DNA of 50,584 bases from an uncultured bacterium. GTDB taxonomy: Bacteria > Bacillota > Clostridia > Oscillospirales > Oscillospiraceae. Under the pieces are notes generated by a model. The model did not search any database. It was not told the DNA's origin and saw only the letters and a program-made list of their open reading frames with translations. The stretch spans positions 1-50,584 of the forward strand of contig CAMNQF010000026.1 of NCBI GenBank assembly GCA_946548895.1, read 5' to 3'. Below are positions 8,840-16,521 of this stretch, in pieces. Made by a program: the position numbers and the translations under genes. How positions within the stretch are numbered: the stretch's first letter is position 1; each line of letters opens with the position of its first letter.

Positions 8840-9325
8840 GTGAACGGTCAATTACCGAAGAAAATCACGCAACTCAGGAAGAGCTCGGGAGGAGTACTGC
8901 TGAATGGGATGATCCGCTTTTTGGAGCCGGAAAAGCTGGAACCCATCTTAAAGGCGGGATATCGGCGCAAGGGCACGTCAATCCCGTTTGCCATAACCGC
9001 GTTTGGCGATATTCTGACTTGGGAAGATGACAAATATATCTGCAAGGTTTCGTTTCGTCATGGCAAGGCCGAGGTGATGGCCTCCGGCGCAGATTACTTT
9101 TTTGAGGATCTGGATGAGGACCCCCAATATGCCGGGAAATGCTTTGAAACCACCCTGTTTGCCGAGGCCGTGGAACGGCTGGGCGTATTATCTGACACGG
9201 AATGCTATGGCTTTGTGCCTTTGGAGATACTCGGCGGCCCGGCAGATGTGGAGCACTTGGAAAAGGTGCCATATAGGGAACACTTGCAGTTGCTGCTTCA
9301 ATTTGGAGGCAGTATTACTCAATGA
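8840..9325 (+). CDS. Tdi1-like immunity protein (GAD-like/DUF1851)
   Basis: A 161-aa acidic protein ending in a DUF1851-type block (CYGFVPLEILGGPADVEHLE, then KVPYREHLQLLLQFGG), preceded by a GAD-like region (FLEPEKLEPILKAGYRRKGT...FGDILTWEDD). This is the architecture of Tdi1, the protein that neutralises the Ntox15 DNase Tde1, and the gene directly follows an Ntox15 toxin as expected for a cognate pair. Two starts are possible: ATG 8819, overlapping the toxin stop (ATGA), or GTG 8840. I prefer 8840 because AAAGGAG (8822-8828) lies 11 bases upstream, while 8819 has no clear ribosome-binding site. Presumably it acts in the cytoplasm by binding the toxin. No terminator is evident after it. Confidence 0.8.
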   Translation: MNGQLPKKITQLRKSSGGVLLNGMIRFLEPEKLEPILKAGYRRKGTSIPFAITAFGDILTWEDDKYICKVSFRHGKAEVMASGADYFFEDLDEDPQYAGKCFETTLFAEAVERLGVLSDTECYGFVPLEILGGPADVEHLEKVPYREHLQLLLQFGGSITQ

Positions 9326-9480
9326 ATGAGGGTACATGGTCATGTTCAACCCGAGATCATCAAAAATCCGCGTTCTATCAGGCGAAGGAGGGCTGCCTGT
9401 CCCTGCCTGGCGTCCGCGAAGCTGGGCGCTGGAAGTTCATCAAGACGCAGTATCAGACGGGCAAAGTATATCTGTCGCTC
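9326..9480 (+). pseudogene. peptide deformylase fragment
   Basis: In two frames joined by a shift, the sequence reads PEIIKNPRS and then AKEGCLSLPGVREAGRWKFI followed by KTQYQ. This is the central block of peptide deformylase, including the metal-binding Cys motif EGCLSLPG. The N-terminal GxGLAAPQ and C-terminal HExDH motifs are absent, so it is a non-functional remnant. Bases 9480-9629 contain no recognisable gene. Confidence 0.6.
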
Positions 9481-9629
9481 GGTCCTGTGTATAATGTGGG
9501 AGGGATTTACTTCAATAGCGCCTTAAATACACCATCAGCGATGAGGGCGTGTACTTTTGAGGCAGAAAGTCAGGCATAATCACCGGCAGACCTTGCTGCG
9601 TCTTCAAGTCGCCAGTATGAGATGACACG

Positions 9630-10760
9630 CTAAAATGGTTTTCGAGATAGTACACCGCTGTACAGCAACATTCTCATTCGGGGAACCGCGTGTTCAAAAA
9701 AGCGTTGGAACGCCTCGCAGTACATATTTTTACCCAATGTTCCATCTGCCCCAACCAGGCGGTCCCGGCGGCATCCACCCCGGCACAGCCCATACCAACG
9801 GCAGCCGCGGCAATCCTCCGCCACTGCTTTGGACTGCTGAATAAAGCCCAGTTCCGTTCTCCTCTGGTCTATCTGGTCGAAGCTATCTGTGTTCAGATTG
9901 CCAAGCCTCCACGAATCGAGTACATAGAAGTCGCATGGATAAACACTTCCATCCGCTTCCACCACGTATTGCTTAGAACAGCTCCCCTGCATATTACAGC
10001 TTTCCGGCGGTCCGCCCTGCAAAATCGACAAATAATTGAAAAATGTACGGTTATATTTTACCTTTCCCTGTTCCGCATCGGCATACCACAAATCAAACAG
10101 GCGGCAGAGATAACTTCCGTATTCTTGAACGCCAAGGGAATAAGGCTGCCCCCCACTCTTCTCATCCAACGGATCCATGCAGGGAATATACTGCTGATAG
10201 TCCAGGTGGCTGCGGTCAAAAAAGCCATAAACCTTTCCGATGGCATTGGCTGTTTGTTGTGTCACCACTGTGAGGATGTTGAATTCCACACCGTGCTTTT
10301 TCAGTAGCTGAGTTGTGTGAAAGACACGGTTATAGGTGCCTTTGCCCTCCAGATCCAATCGGTACCGGTCGTGCAGCTCCTTCGGCCCATCCAAGGAAAG
10401 GCCCACCAAGAAATGGTTCCGGGAAAAAAAATCCGCCCATTTGCCGTCCACCAGGAGCCCGTTTGTCTGGATGGCGTTGTAAACCGTCAGGCGCTTATGA
10501 TTATACCGTTCCTGAAGGGCTACAGCCTTCTCAAAAAATGGAAGTCCGGCCAATGTGGGCTCGCCGCCCTGAAACACGATGGCACACATCCCACTGGCGG
10601 TATCCAGAGCTTTGCGGATCACGTTTTCCAATGTGGATTCTTTCATAATGCCATAAGACGCCACCTTCCGCAGCGACATCTCATCAGCATAAAAGCAGTA
10701 GCGGCAGCTGAGGTTGCAGGCGCCCGAGGCAGGCTTAATCATGATGGAAAGCGGCGGCAT
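9630..10760 (-). CDS. anaerobic sulfatase-maturating enzyme (radical SAM, SPASM)
   Basis: A 376-aa radical SAM protein. CNLSCRYC (Cys15, Cys19, Cys22) is the CxxxCxxC cluster site, followed by a GGEPTL motif, and a Cys-rich SPASM region (CSKQYVVEADGSVYPCDFY; CRGCRWYGLCRGGC; YCEAF) that binds auxiliary clusters. Length and motifs fit anSME, which oxidises the active-site Cys or Ser of sulfatases to formylglycine without oxygen. Its likely substrate is the sulfatase at 17790-19232, which has a Cys-type CSPHR site. AGGGGGA precedes the ATG. It lies 27 bp after the TauE gene and is probably co-transcribed with it. The family is certain; the substrate pairing is inferred from context. Confidence 0.9.
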   Translation of the reverse strand: MPPLSIMIKPASGACNLSCRYCFYADEMSLRKVASYGIMKESTLENVIRKALDTASGMCAIVFQGGEPTLAGLPFFEKAVALQERYNHKRLTVYNAIQTNGLLVDGKWADFFSRNHFLVGLSLDGPKELHDRYRLDLEGKGTYNRVFHTTQLLKKHGVEFNILTVVTQQTANAIGKVYGFFDRSHLDYQQYIPCMDPLDEKSGGQPYSLGVQEYGSYLCRLFDLWYADAEQGKVKYNRTFFNYLSILQGGPPESCNMQGSCSKQYVVEADGSVYPCDFYVLDSWRLGNLNTDSFDQIDQRRTELGFIQQSKAVAEDCRGCRWYGLCRGGCRRDRLVGADGTLGKNMYCEAFQRFFEHAVPRMRMLLYSGVLSRKPF

Positions 10761-10787
10761 AGAAATCCCCCTGTTATTTTGGGTGAA

Positions 10788-11570
10788 TCAAAGGATATAC
10801 TGCACACTGTTGTACAGGCTGATGGCGATGATTACAACCATTATTCCGATAAATAGCTTATCCACTGTCTGATCGTTCAGCTTTTTGTTCGCCATCCGTC
10901 CAACAATCCCGCCGCACACACCGCCAAGTACCATCAACGCCAATACAGCCCATTCAAATTCCGGCACGGACCGGGTAATCAGGGTAGACAGGAGGCTGGT
11001 AACCTGGCTGAACAATATGATGTATAGGCTGTTGGCTGCGGCTATTTTCGTTGTCATGCTAAAAAAGTAAGCCAGAACCACCAAATTAATGGGACCTCCA
11101 CCGATCCCTAAAAAGCTGGACATGATGCCCAGAGCCGCGCCGATGCCCAAGCAAGGCGCCGTACCACACATATGACGGGTCTTGATTGTTTTCTTTTTGA
11201 GGGTGTATATTAGCGTACTGACCGTAATGGCCGCCAGGCAGCACGCTTGAATAGCACCTACCACATCGGGTTTGGATGCCGCTCCCATAACATAGGTGAA
11301 CAGCTGCTTGCCCAGCACACCGCCTACCGATGCGCCAATGGCCAGCGGAGTACCGGTTTTTAAGTCAATTCCAGTGTCATTGGCCAGCAGGCCCTTGCCT
11401 ACCGAATAGCAGCTCATGGCCAGAACAGTGCAGCCAGATAAAAAGCTGATGGTACTAACACCTGCCAACTGGAATAAATCCAGCGTAGGTTTGATGATAA
11501 CTCCACCACCAATGCCGCAGATTGCCCCTATTACAGAGGCAAGGAAGCTGATCGTAAAAAATAGCGCCAC
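10788..11570 (-). CDS. TauE/SafE-family sulfite/organosulfur exporter
   Basis: A 260-aa integral membrane protein with about seven to eight hydrophobic helices and the two glycine-rich repeats of the TauE/SafE (DUF81) family: GAICGIGGGVIIKPTL near residue 16 and SSFLGIGGGPINLVVL near 150. These transporters move small sulfur-containing or related anions. Next to a sulfatase maturase, and near a sulfatase, it may export sulfate or sulfite released from sulfated sugars (inference). AAGGTGG lies before the ATG. It heads a two-gene operon with the maturase, from the promoter at 11726-11754. Confidence 0.85.
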   Translation of the reverse strand: MALFFTISFLASVIGAICGIGGGVIIKPTLDLFQLAGVSTISFLSGCTVLAMSCYSVGKGLLANDTGIDLKTGTPLAIGASVGGVLGKQLFTYVMGAASKPDVVGAIQACCLAAITVSTLIYTLKKKTIKTRHMCGTAPCLGIGAALGIMSSFLGIGGGPINLVVLAYFFSMTTKIAAANSLYIILFSQVTSLLSTLITRSVPEFEWAVLALMVLGGVCGGIVGRMANKKLNDQTVDKLFIGIMVVIIAISLYNSVQYIL

Positions 11571-11725
11571 CTTACAATCCCCCTTACACCTTCATCCAGG
11601 CTTAACCCGGCTGTAGAATTTTTGACAGTTCCTCCCGCCCCGCGTCTTTGGCTGTGCCAATATCTTTATCGAATAAATTTTTCCCGCAGGCGGCGTTGTG
11701 AGTTGGCGTTGTGAGTTTAAAATGA

Positions 11726-11754
11726 ATTATATACCTGAACGCCAATGATTGCAA
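11726..11754 (-). promoter_or_regulatory. promoter for the TauE-sulfatase maturase operon
   Basis: On the minus strand, TTGCAA (11754-11749), 17 bases and TATAAT (11731-11726). The leader to the TauE start is about 150 nt. It contains a tandem 13-nt repeat (11692-11704 and 11705-11717) but no obvious terminator or known riboswitch. Confidence 0.6.
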
Positions 11755-11901
11755 CTCCGATGAGGGGGCATTTTTTTGCGGACCCCGGAACATCGAAAAT
11801 ATGCAGGCGGACGGGCTGTAGCCGCGGGCAGGAGTCCCGCCGCGGAGCTTTTTAGTGATTTGTCATAATTTTGAAGGAATTTATTCGTGAATTATGCTCT
11901 G

Positions 11902-11930
11902 TTGACAAATACAAGTGGGAAAGCTATAAT
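11902..11930 (+). promoter_or_regulatory. consensus sigma-A promoter of the lacI-ABC operon
   Basis: TTGACA (11902-11907), a 17-base spacer and TATAAT (11925-11930): a perfect consensus. Transcription should start near 11937, directly before the operator at 11947-11960. Such a strong promoter needs a repressor to be conditional. Confidence 0.8.
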
Positions 11931-11946
11931 CAACTCATAAGTTAAA

Positions 11947-11960
11947 CGTTTACGTAAACG
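11947..11960. promoter_or_regulatory. LacI-type operator
   Basis: CGTTTACGTAAACG is a perfect 14-bp palindrome just downstream of the promoter start site, overlapping a second palindrome AAACGTTT at 11944-11951. Symmetry and central CG fit LacI/GalR operators. The adjacent LacI-family gene likely represses its own operon by blocking transcript initiation here. Confidence 0.7.
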
Positions 11961-12057
11961 ATAGCGAAAACGAATTCTCAGTTCTGCCGCATTTCTATCA
12001 TTTAACTCGGAGGTGTGGCCAAGCAGACTACAAAATTTACGATGTGAGGTGCTGCGT

Positions 12058-13173
12058 ATGAGCGACCAATCCAACGGTGTTATCGGAGGAAAAGTTACGA
12101 TCAAAGATATCTCGGCAAAGCTGGGGATTTCATCCACCACCGTTCACCGCGCCTTGACTGGCAAAGAGGGCATGACGGACGCTCTGCGTCAGAAGATTTT
12201 GGACACTGCCCACGAGATGAGGTATGAGACAAACTATGCGGCAGCTTCCATCAAGCGGCGCACCCTTCGGATCGCCGTGGTGGTTCCCCAGGACAATGGG
12301 TGCTACTTTGCGAATATTTGGAAAGGGGTGAATGAATGCGCCGGGGAGGCCCGCCGCCTGAATATCGACGTTGAGGCGTGTGTCTGCGCTGACGAGCGCC
12401 ATGAGTATCAGATCCTGAAATCCATCGCGGATGCGGGGCCGAAAGAATACGCCGGCGTTGTGGCATATTCCTACTCCAGAATGCCGGAGGTCATGATGCA
12501 GCTCCAGCGGTTAATCGCTTTAGAGATCAAAACCATCATCATCGATGACATCATAACGGAACCGGAGGGCATTTTCTGCATTCCCGCGTATCAGACCAGC
12601 ATCGGCGAGCTGGCAGCCGAGATCACAGCCACGATCACCCCCGATGAGGGGACGGTCATCGTAACAGAGGGCCGCACGGATTCCTGGGCCCACTCGGAAA
12701 AGCTACAGGCCTATAAGGAATATCTCTCAAAGGCAAAGCCCGGGCTGAAGGTTTTAACCGTCGCCGGTTACCCGAAAAACGAAGATGCGGCCAGCGTGGT
12801 CCGGGAGAACATTTTGCGGGCTTTTGCGGAACATGAAGACATCGTTTTGTACTACGCCCAAACCAGTTTGGATACGCAGTTGGCAGTGGAGGTTTTCCGT
12901 GAGCTGGACGGCGGCCGAAAGTTTTCGCGGATCGGCACGGATCTGAATCGGTACACGTCCCAGTACCTCCGCAATGAGGAGCTGACACTGGTCATCGACC
13001 AGGGCGCGTATATGAAGGGATACATGGGGCTAAACGCGCTGGTAGACAGCCTCGTAAAGCACATCAAGCCAGAGCCGTACATCGATATTGTTCTGGATGT
13101 TGTTTATCGCAGTAATTTGCGCTTTTATGAGCGCACAAAAAAATTATATGACAATGGAGGAACAAGCAAATGA
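12058..13173 (+). CDS. LacI-family transcriptional regulator
   Basis: A 371-aa protein. Residues ~13-60 form a LacI helix-turn-helix (VTIKDISAKLGISSTTVHRA with the following hinge), and ~65-365 a periplasmic-binding-protein-like sensor domain that would bind a sugar effector. ATG 12058 is used because the helix-turn-helix begins shortly after and GAGGTG lies upstream. The gene sits behind a strong promoter with a palindromic operator and overlaps the solute-binding protein by four bases (ATGA at 13170). It is therefore probably an autoregulated controller of the ABC transporter/GH88 operon. The ligand is unknown; a uronide or sulfated disaccharide is likely from context. Confidence 0.9.
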   Translation: MSDQSNGVIGGKVTIKDISAKLGISSTTVHRALTGKEGMTDALRQKILDTAHEMRYETNYAAASIKRRTLRIAVVVPQDNGCYFANIWKGVNECAGEARRLNIDVEACVCADERHEYQILKSIADAGPKEYAGVVAYSYSRMPEVMMQLQRLIALEIKTIIIDDIITEPEGIFCIPAYQTSIGELAAEITATITPDEGTVIVTEGRTDSWAHSEKLQAYKEYLSKAKPGLKVLTVAGYPKNEDAASVVRENILRAFAEHEDIVLYYAQTSLDTQLAVEVFRELDGGRKFSRIGTDLNRYTSQYLRNEELTLVIDQGAYMKGYMGLNALVDSLVKHIKPEPYIDIVLDVVYRSNLRFYERTKKLYDNGGTSK

Positions 13174-14486
13174 AAAATCTGAAGAAACTGTTCAGCCTGC
13201 TGCTGGCCCTGACCATGGTTCTGTCCATGGCTGCCTGTGGCAGCGGCGACACCCAGGAAAGCAAGCCCGCCAATGGCGCCGAGTCCCAGCCCGTCCAGAA
13301 CGGCGGCGGCAAGACCTACGATGGCGTGAAGCTGGTCTACTGGTCCAACTGGGAAGCCACCGAGACCCAGGGCAAAATCATTACCGAGGCTGTCAATGAA
13401 TTTATGGCGGAAACCGGCGCCGAGGTCGATTTGCAGTTCAAGGGCCGTACCGGCATCAAGGAAGGCCTGATCCCAGCCCTGGACGCGGACCAAAAGGTCG
13501 ATATGTTTGACGGCGCGGGCAACAAGTCCAACTTTGGCGACCGCATCGTGTCTGTTGAGGATCTGATGGCCGCTTCCGACTACGAGAAGGACGGCAACGC
13601 CGCCATGATGACGCTGTGCCGCAGCTACTACGCCGACGGCCAGACCCGTGAGATCCCCTACCAGATGAAGGGCAACGGCTTCCTGTACAACAAGGCCCTG
13701 TTCCGTCAGGCGGGCATTGAGAGCGTCCCCACCAACTGGGCGGAGTTCGAGGCCGTCTGCCAGAAGCTGCTGGACGCGGGTATCACCCCCATGACCACTG
13801 ATGACGCCTACACCCCCCAGGCATTCGGCATCCATCTGGCCCGTATGCTGGGCACCGACAAGGTCAAGGCCGTGGTGGCCGACGGCCTGTGGGCCGAGAC
13901 CCCCGAGGTTCTGACTACCGCCAAGGCTTTTGAGGACCTGGCCGCCAAGGGCTACTTCTCCGACCTGGTCGCTTCCAACACATTCCCCACCGGCCAGAAC
14001 ACGGAATTTGCTACCGGCATGGTGGCCATGTACGTATGCGGCACCTGGCTGCCCAACGAGGTCCGCAACATCACTGGCGACAGCTTTGAATGGGGCTTCT
14101 TCAACTACCCCGAGGTTGACGGCGGCATCAACGGCTCTGAGGCCATGGTCATCGGCTGCCAGTCCCTGGCCATCACCAACAAGTGTGAGAACCCCGAGGC
14201 TGCCTTCGCCCTGATTTCCAAGATCACCCGCGGCGAATGGGACGCCAAGCTGGCTGAGGGCACCCTGGGCCTGCCCATCGACAACGCCAACACCGAGTGG
14301 CCTGAGCAGCTGGCCGACGCAAAGCCCTACTTTGACGCCTGCACCGAGATCTTCGCCATCTCCGGCGGCCTGGAGAGCAATCCCAACATCACGCCCGCGC
14401 TGAAGGAAAATCTGGCCAAGCTGTATGCCGGTTCCATCACCGCCGAGCAGTTCGTCGCGAATATGGAGGCCGCCTCCCAGGCCTGA
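13170..14486 (+). CDS. carbohydrate ABC transporter, solute-binding lipoprotein
   Basis: A 438-aa extracellular sugar-binding protein (family 1, MalE/UgpB type). A lipoprotein signal ends in LSMAAC with lipidated Cys at about residue 23, then a Gly/Ser/Gln linker and two lobes rich in aromatic residues. GGAGGAACAAGCAA precedes the ATG, which overlaps the LacI stop. With the two permeases that follow it forms an importer lacking its own ATPase; a shared MsmX-type ATPase encoded elsewhere is usual for such Firmicutes systems. The substrate is inferred to be an oligo-uronide because GH88 follows. Two hairpins after the stop probably raise its mRNA level relative to the permeases. Confidence 0.9.
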   Translation: MKNLKKLFSLLLALTMVLSMAACGSGDTQESKPANGAESQPVQNGGGKTYDGVKLVYWSNWEATETQGKIITEAVNEFMAETGAEVDLQFKGRTGIKEGLIPALDADQKVDMFDGAGNKSNFGDRIVSVEDLMAASDYEKDGNAAMMTLCRSYYADGQTREIPYQMKGNGFLYNKALFRQAGIESVPTNWAEFEAVCQKLLDAGITPMTTDDAYTPQAFGIHLARMLGTDKVKAVVADGLWAETPEVLTTAKAFEDLAAKGYFSDLVASNTFPTGQNTEFATGMVAMYVCGTWLPNEVRNITGDSFEWGFFNYPEVDGGINGSEAMVIGCQSLAITNKCENPEAAFALISKITRGEWDAKLAEGTLGLPIDNANTEWPEQLADAKPYFDACTEIFAISGGLESNPNITPALKENLAKLYAGSITAEQFVANMEAASQA

Positions 14487-14501
14487 CCCACATAAACGGC
14501 A

Positions 14502-14531
14502 GTCAGGATGGCTTGAGAAAACCATCCTGAC
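14502..14531 (+). terminator. intercistronic hairpin 1 after the binding protein
   Basis: GTCAGGATGG (14502-14511) pairs with CCATCCTGAC (14522-14531) over a 10-base loop. There is only a weak A/T-rich tail, so it is more likely a 3' mRNA-stabilising or attenuating hairpin than a full terminator. Confidence 0.6.
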
Positions 14532-14550
14532 AGAAAATTAAATCGCGCGT

Positions 14551-14592
14551 GAAAATGGCAGACATTTCCTTAGCGAGCTGTCTGCCATTTTC
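14551..14592 (+). terminator. intercistronic hairpin 2 before the permeases
   Basis: GAAAATGGCAGACA (14551-14564) is complementary to TGTCTGCCATTTTC (14579-14592): 14 perfect base pairs with a 14-base loop. No clean T-run follows. With hairpin 1 it likely sets the binding-protein to permease expression ratio. Confidence 0.65.
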
Positions 14593-14634
14593 ATCTGCAT
14601 GAAAAACGGAGAGAGCAAAAAAGGAGCTGCGAGA

Positions 14635-15543
14635 ATGAAAAAAAACAAGACGATGATCGCTGCCTTTGCTCTGCCCGCTACGATCCTGTTTGTGCTGATC
14701 TTCGTTTACCCCGTCATCCGTACGGTGTTTATGAGCTTCTTTTCCATCCAGGAGATCACCGACAGCTTCAGCAGCTGGGTATTCAACGGCATCGACAACT
14801 ACAAGGCGCTGATGGGCAACGCGCTGTACCGCACCAGCTGGATCAATCTGCTTAAAATCTTTTTCCTCGGCGGCGCCATTACCCTGGGCGTTTCCCTGCT
14901 GCTGGCCGCGATCCTGAAAAGCGGCGTCAAGCTGAAGGGCTTCTGGCAGGCCGTCATCTATATGCCCAACATCATCTCCGCGGTGGCCATGGCGACCATG
15001 TGGATCCAGTACGTCTTCAACTCCACCTATGGCTTCCTGCCCAACTTTTTCAAGGCGATAGGGCTGGAGTCGCTGGCAAAGATTCAGTGGCTGGCCCCGG
15101 ATATGAAATTTACCGCGCTGCTGATTTCTTACTGCTTTGGCACCATCGGCCACTATATGCTGATCTGGCTGTCCGGCATGGAGCGTATCAGCCCCGACCT
15201 TTACGAGGCTTCCAGTATTGACGGGGCCAGTAAGGTCCAGCAATTTCTCCACATTACGCTGCCTTTGCTGCGCAGTATGCTCAAGACCAACCTGACGATG
15301 TGGGCCATCAGCTGCTCCGGCTTCTTTATCTGGTCCAAGCTGTTTTCCCCCATCACCGCCGATACCTCTACCATCGTGCCCATGATCTATATGTACGAGA
15401 AGCTGTTCGGCGCGGCCAATACGGATGAGGTCACCCGGGATGCGGGAAGTGCCGCCGCCATCGGCGTGATGCTGTGTATCTTCGTTGTCGTGATGTTCCT
15501 TTTGACCAACAAGGCCATCAAGGACGACGACGTCGAAGTATAA
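14635..15543 (+). CDS. sugar ABC transporter permease, MalF/UgpA type
   Basis: A 302-aa membrane protein with six predicted helices, the first at about residues 7-27. The EAA loop that contacts the ATPase reads EASSIDGASKVQQFLHITLP in the C-terminal half, as in binding-protein-dependent sugar permeases. ATG 14635 has AAGGAG eight bases upstream; an in-frame ATG at 14599 lacks one. It pairs with the next gene as the heterodimeric channel for the lipoprotein encoded at 13170. The gap to the next gene is 15 bp, carrying an AAAGGAGG site. Confidence 0.9.
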   Translation: MKKNKTMIAAFALPATILFVLIFVYPVIRTVFMSFFSIQEITDSFSSWVFNGIDNYKALMGNALYRTSWINLLKIFFLGGAITLGVSLLLAAILKSGVKLKGFWQAVIYMPNIISAVAMATMWIQYVFNSTYGFLPNFFKAIGLESLAKIQWLAPDMKFTALLISYCFGTIGHYMLIWLSGMERISPDLYEASSIDGASKVQQFLHITLPLLRSMLKTNLTMWAISCSGFFIWSKLFSPITADTSTIVPMIYMYEKLFGAANTDEVTRDAGSAAAIGVMLCIFVVVMFLLTNKAIKDDDVEV

Positions 15544-15558
15544 AGGAGGGCGAAACAA

Positions 15559-16434
15559 ATGGCGAAAATCAAACGCAGTCGGGGCCTGGATATGCGCGGC
15601 CAGCTGAAGCTGGTCCCTGGCTACCTGATCCTGTCCACCTGGGTTTCCTTTACCTTCGTCGTGCTGTTCTGGGTCATCGGCGCGTCTCTGTCTACCACCG
15701 GCGATATTTTCCGGGGGACCATTTTCGAATTCTCCACCGGCCTGCACTTTGAAAACTACAGCCGGGCGTGGATCGGCTCGAATGTCGCCGTGTACTTCGC
15801 AAACTCCCTGATCTACGCCGTGATTTCCTGCACCTTGTTGATCCTGCTGTGCGCGCCCTTTGCCTATGTGCTGGTCCGCCATCGGTTTTTCTGCTCCCGC
15901 CTGATTAAAACCGGCCTGGCCGCTGCCAGCGGCGTCCCCATTATCATGGTCATCATCCCGCTGTATATGATTATCGCCCGTGCCGGCCTGCTGAAGGACG
16001 AGATGACCAACCGGATTGTGCTGATTACCCTGTTTGTTGGGACCAAGGTCCCCTACACCACGATCTTTCTGCAGCCTTACTTTGAAAGCGTCTCCAGGGC
16101 TTACGAGGAGGCCGCCAGCATTGACGGCTGCCACCCCATCCGCGCGTTCTGGCAGATCGTGTTCCCCATGGTGCAGGGCGGCTTGATCACCGTTACCATC
16201 TTCAACTTCATCAACATCTGGAATGAGTACTTCCTGTCCCTGCTGTTCGTCAACTCCGAGAAGCTGCGCCCTGTGGCGCTGGGCCTGTTCTCCATGATTA
16301 ACGGTATGCAGGTCAGCGGCGACTGGAGCGGCCTGTTCGCCTCTGTTATGATCGTTTTTGCCCCCACTTTCCTGATCTATATCTTCCTGAGCAAGTATAT
16401 CATCGGCGGCCTGACCGGCGGCGTCAAGGGATAA
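15559..16434 (+). CDS. sugar ABC transporter permease, MalG/UgpE type
   Basis: A 291-aa membrane protein with six predicted helices and the EAA motif EEAASIDGCHPIRAFWQIVF, as expected for the second permease of a carbohydrate importer. The ribosome-binding site AAAGGAGG precedes the ATG. It is the last transport gene of the operon; a GC-rich hairpin separates it from the GH88 gene. Confidence 0.9.
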   Translation: MAKIKRSRGLDMRGQLKLVPGYLILSTWVSFTFVVLFWVIGASLSTTGDIFRGTIFEFSTGLHFENYSRAWIGSNVAVYFANSLIYAVISCTLLILLCAPFAYVLVRHRFFCSRLIKTGLAAASGVPIIMVIIPLYMIIARAGLLKDEMTNRIVLITLFVGTKVPYTTIFLQPYFESVSRAYEEAASIDGCHPIRAFWQIVFPMVQGGLITVTIFNFINIWNEYFLSLLFVNSEKLRPVALGLFSMINGMQVSGDWSGLFASVMIVFAPTFLIYIFLSKYIIGGLTGGVKG

Positions 16435-16447
16435 ACGGGCTCCCCCC

Positions 16448-16477
16448 GCGCGGCGCCGGCCGCTTCCGGCGCCGCGC
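16448..16477 (+). terminator. GC-rich intercistronic hairpin
   Basis: GCGCGGCGCCGG (16448-16459) pairs perfectly with CCGGCGCCGCGC (16466-16477) around a 6-base loop. No U-tract follows, so it probably protects or tunes the mRNA between the permease and GH88 genes rather than ending transcription. Confidence 0.6.
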
Positions 16478-16521
16478 AGGAACCGCAGGCTGTTTCACAA
16501 TCGAAAATTGGAGGTACTACC

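Noticed and set aside
14503-16134. 543-aa minus-strand frame
   Set aside because: Antisense of the two ABC permeases; Gln/Asp/Gly-rich shadow composition.
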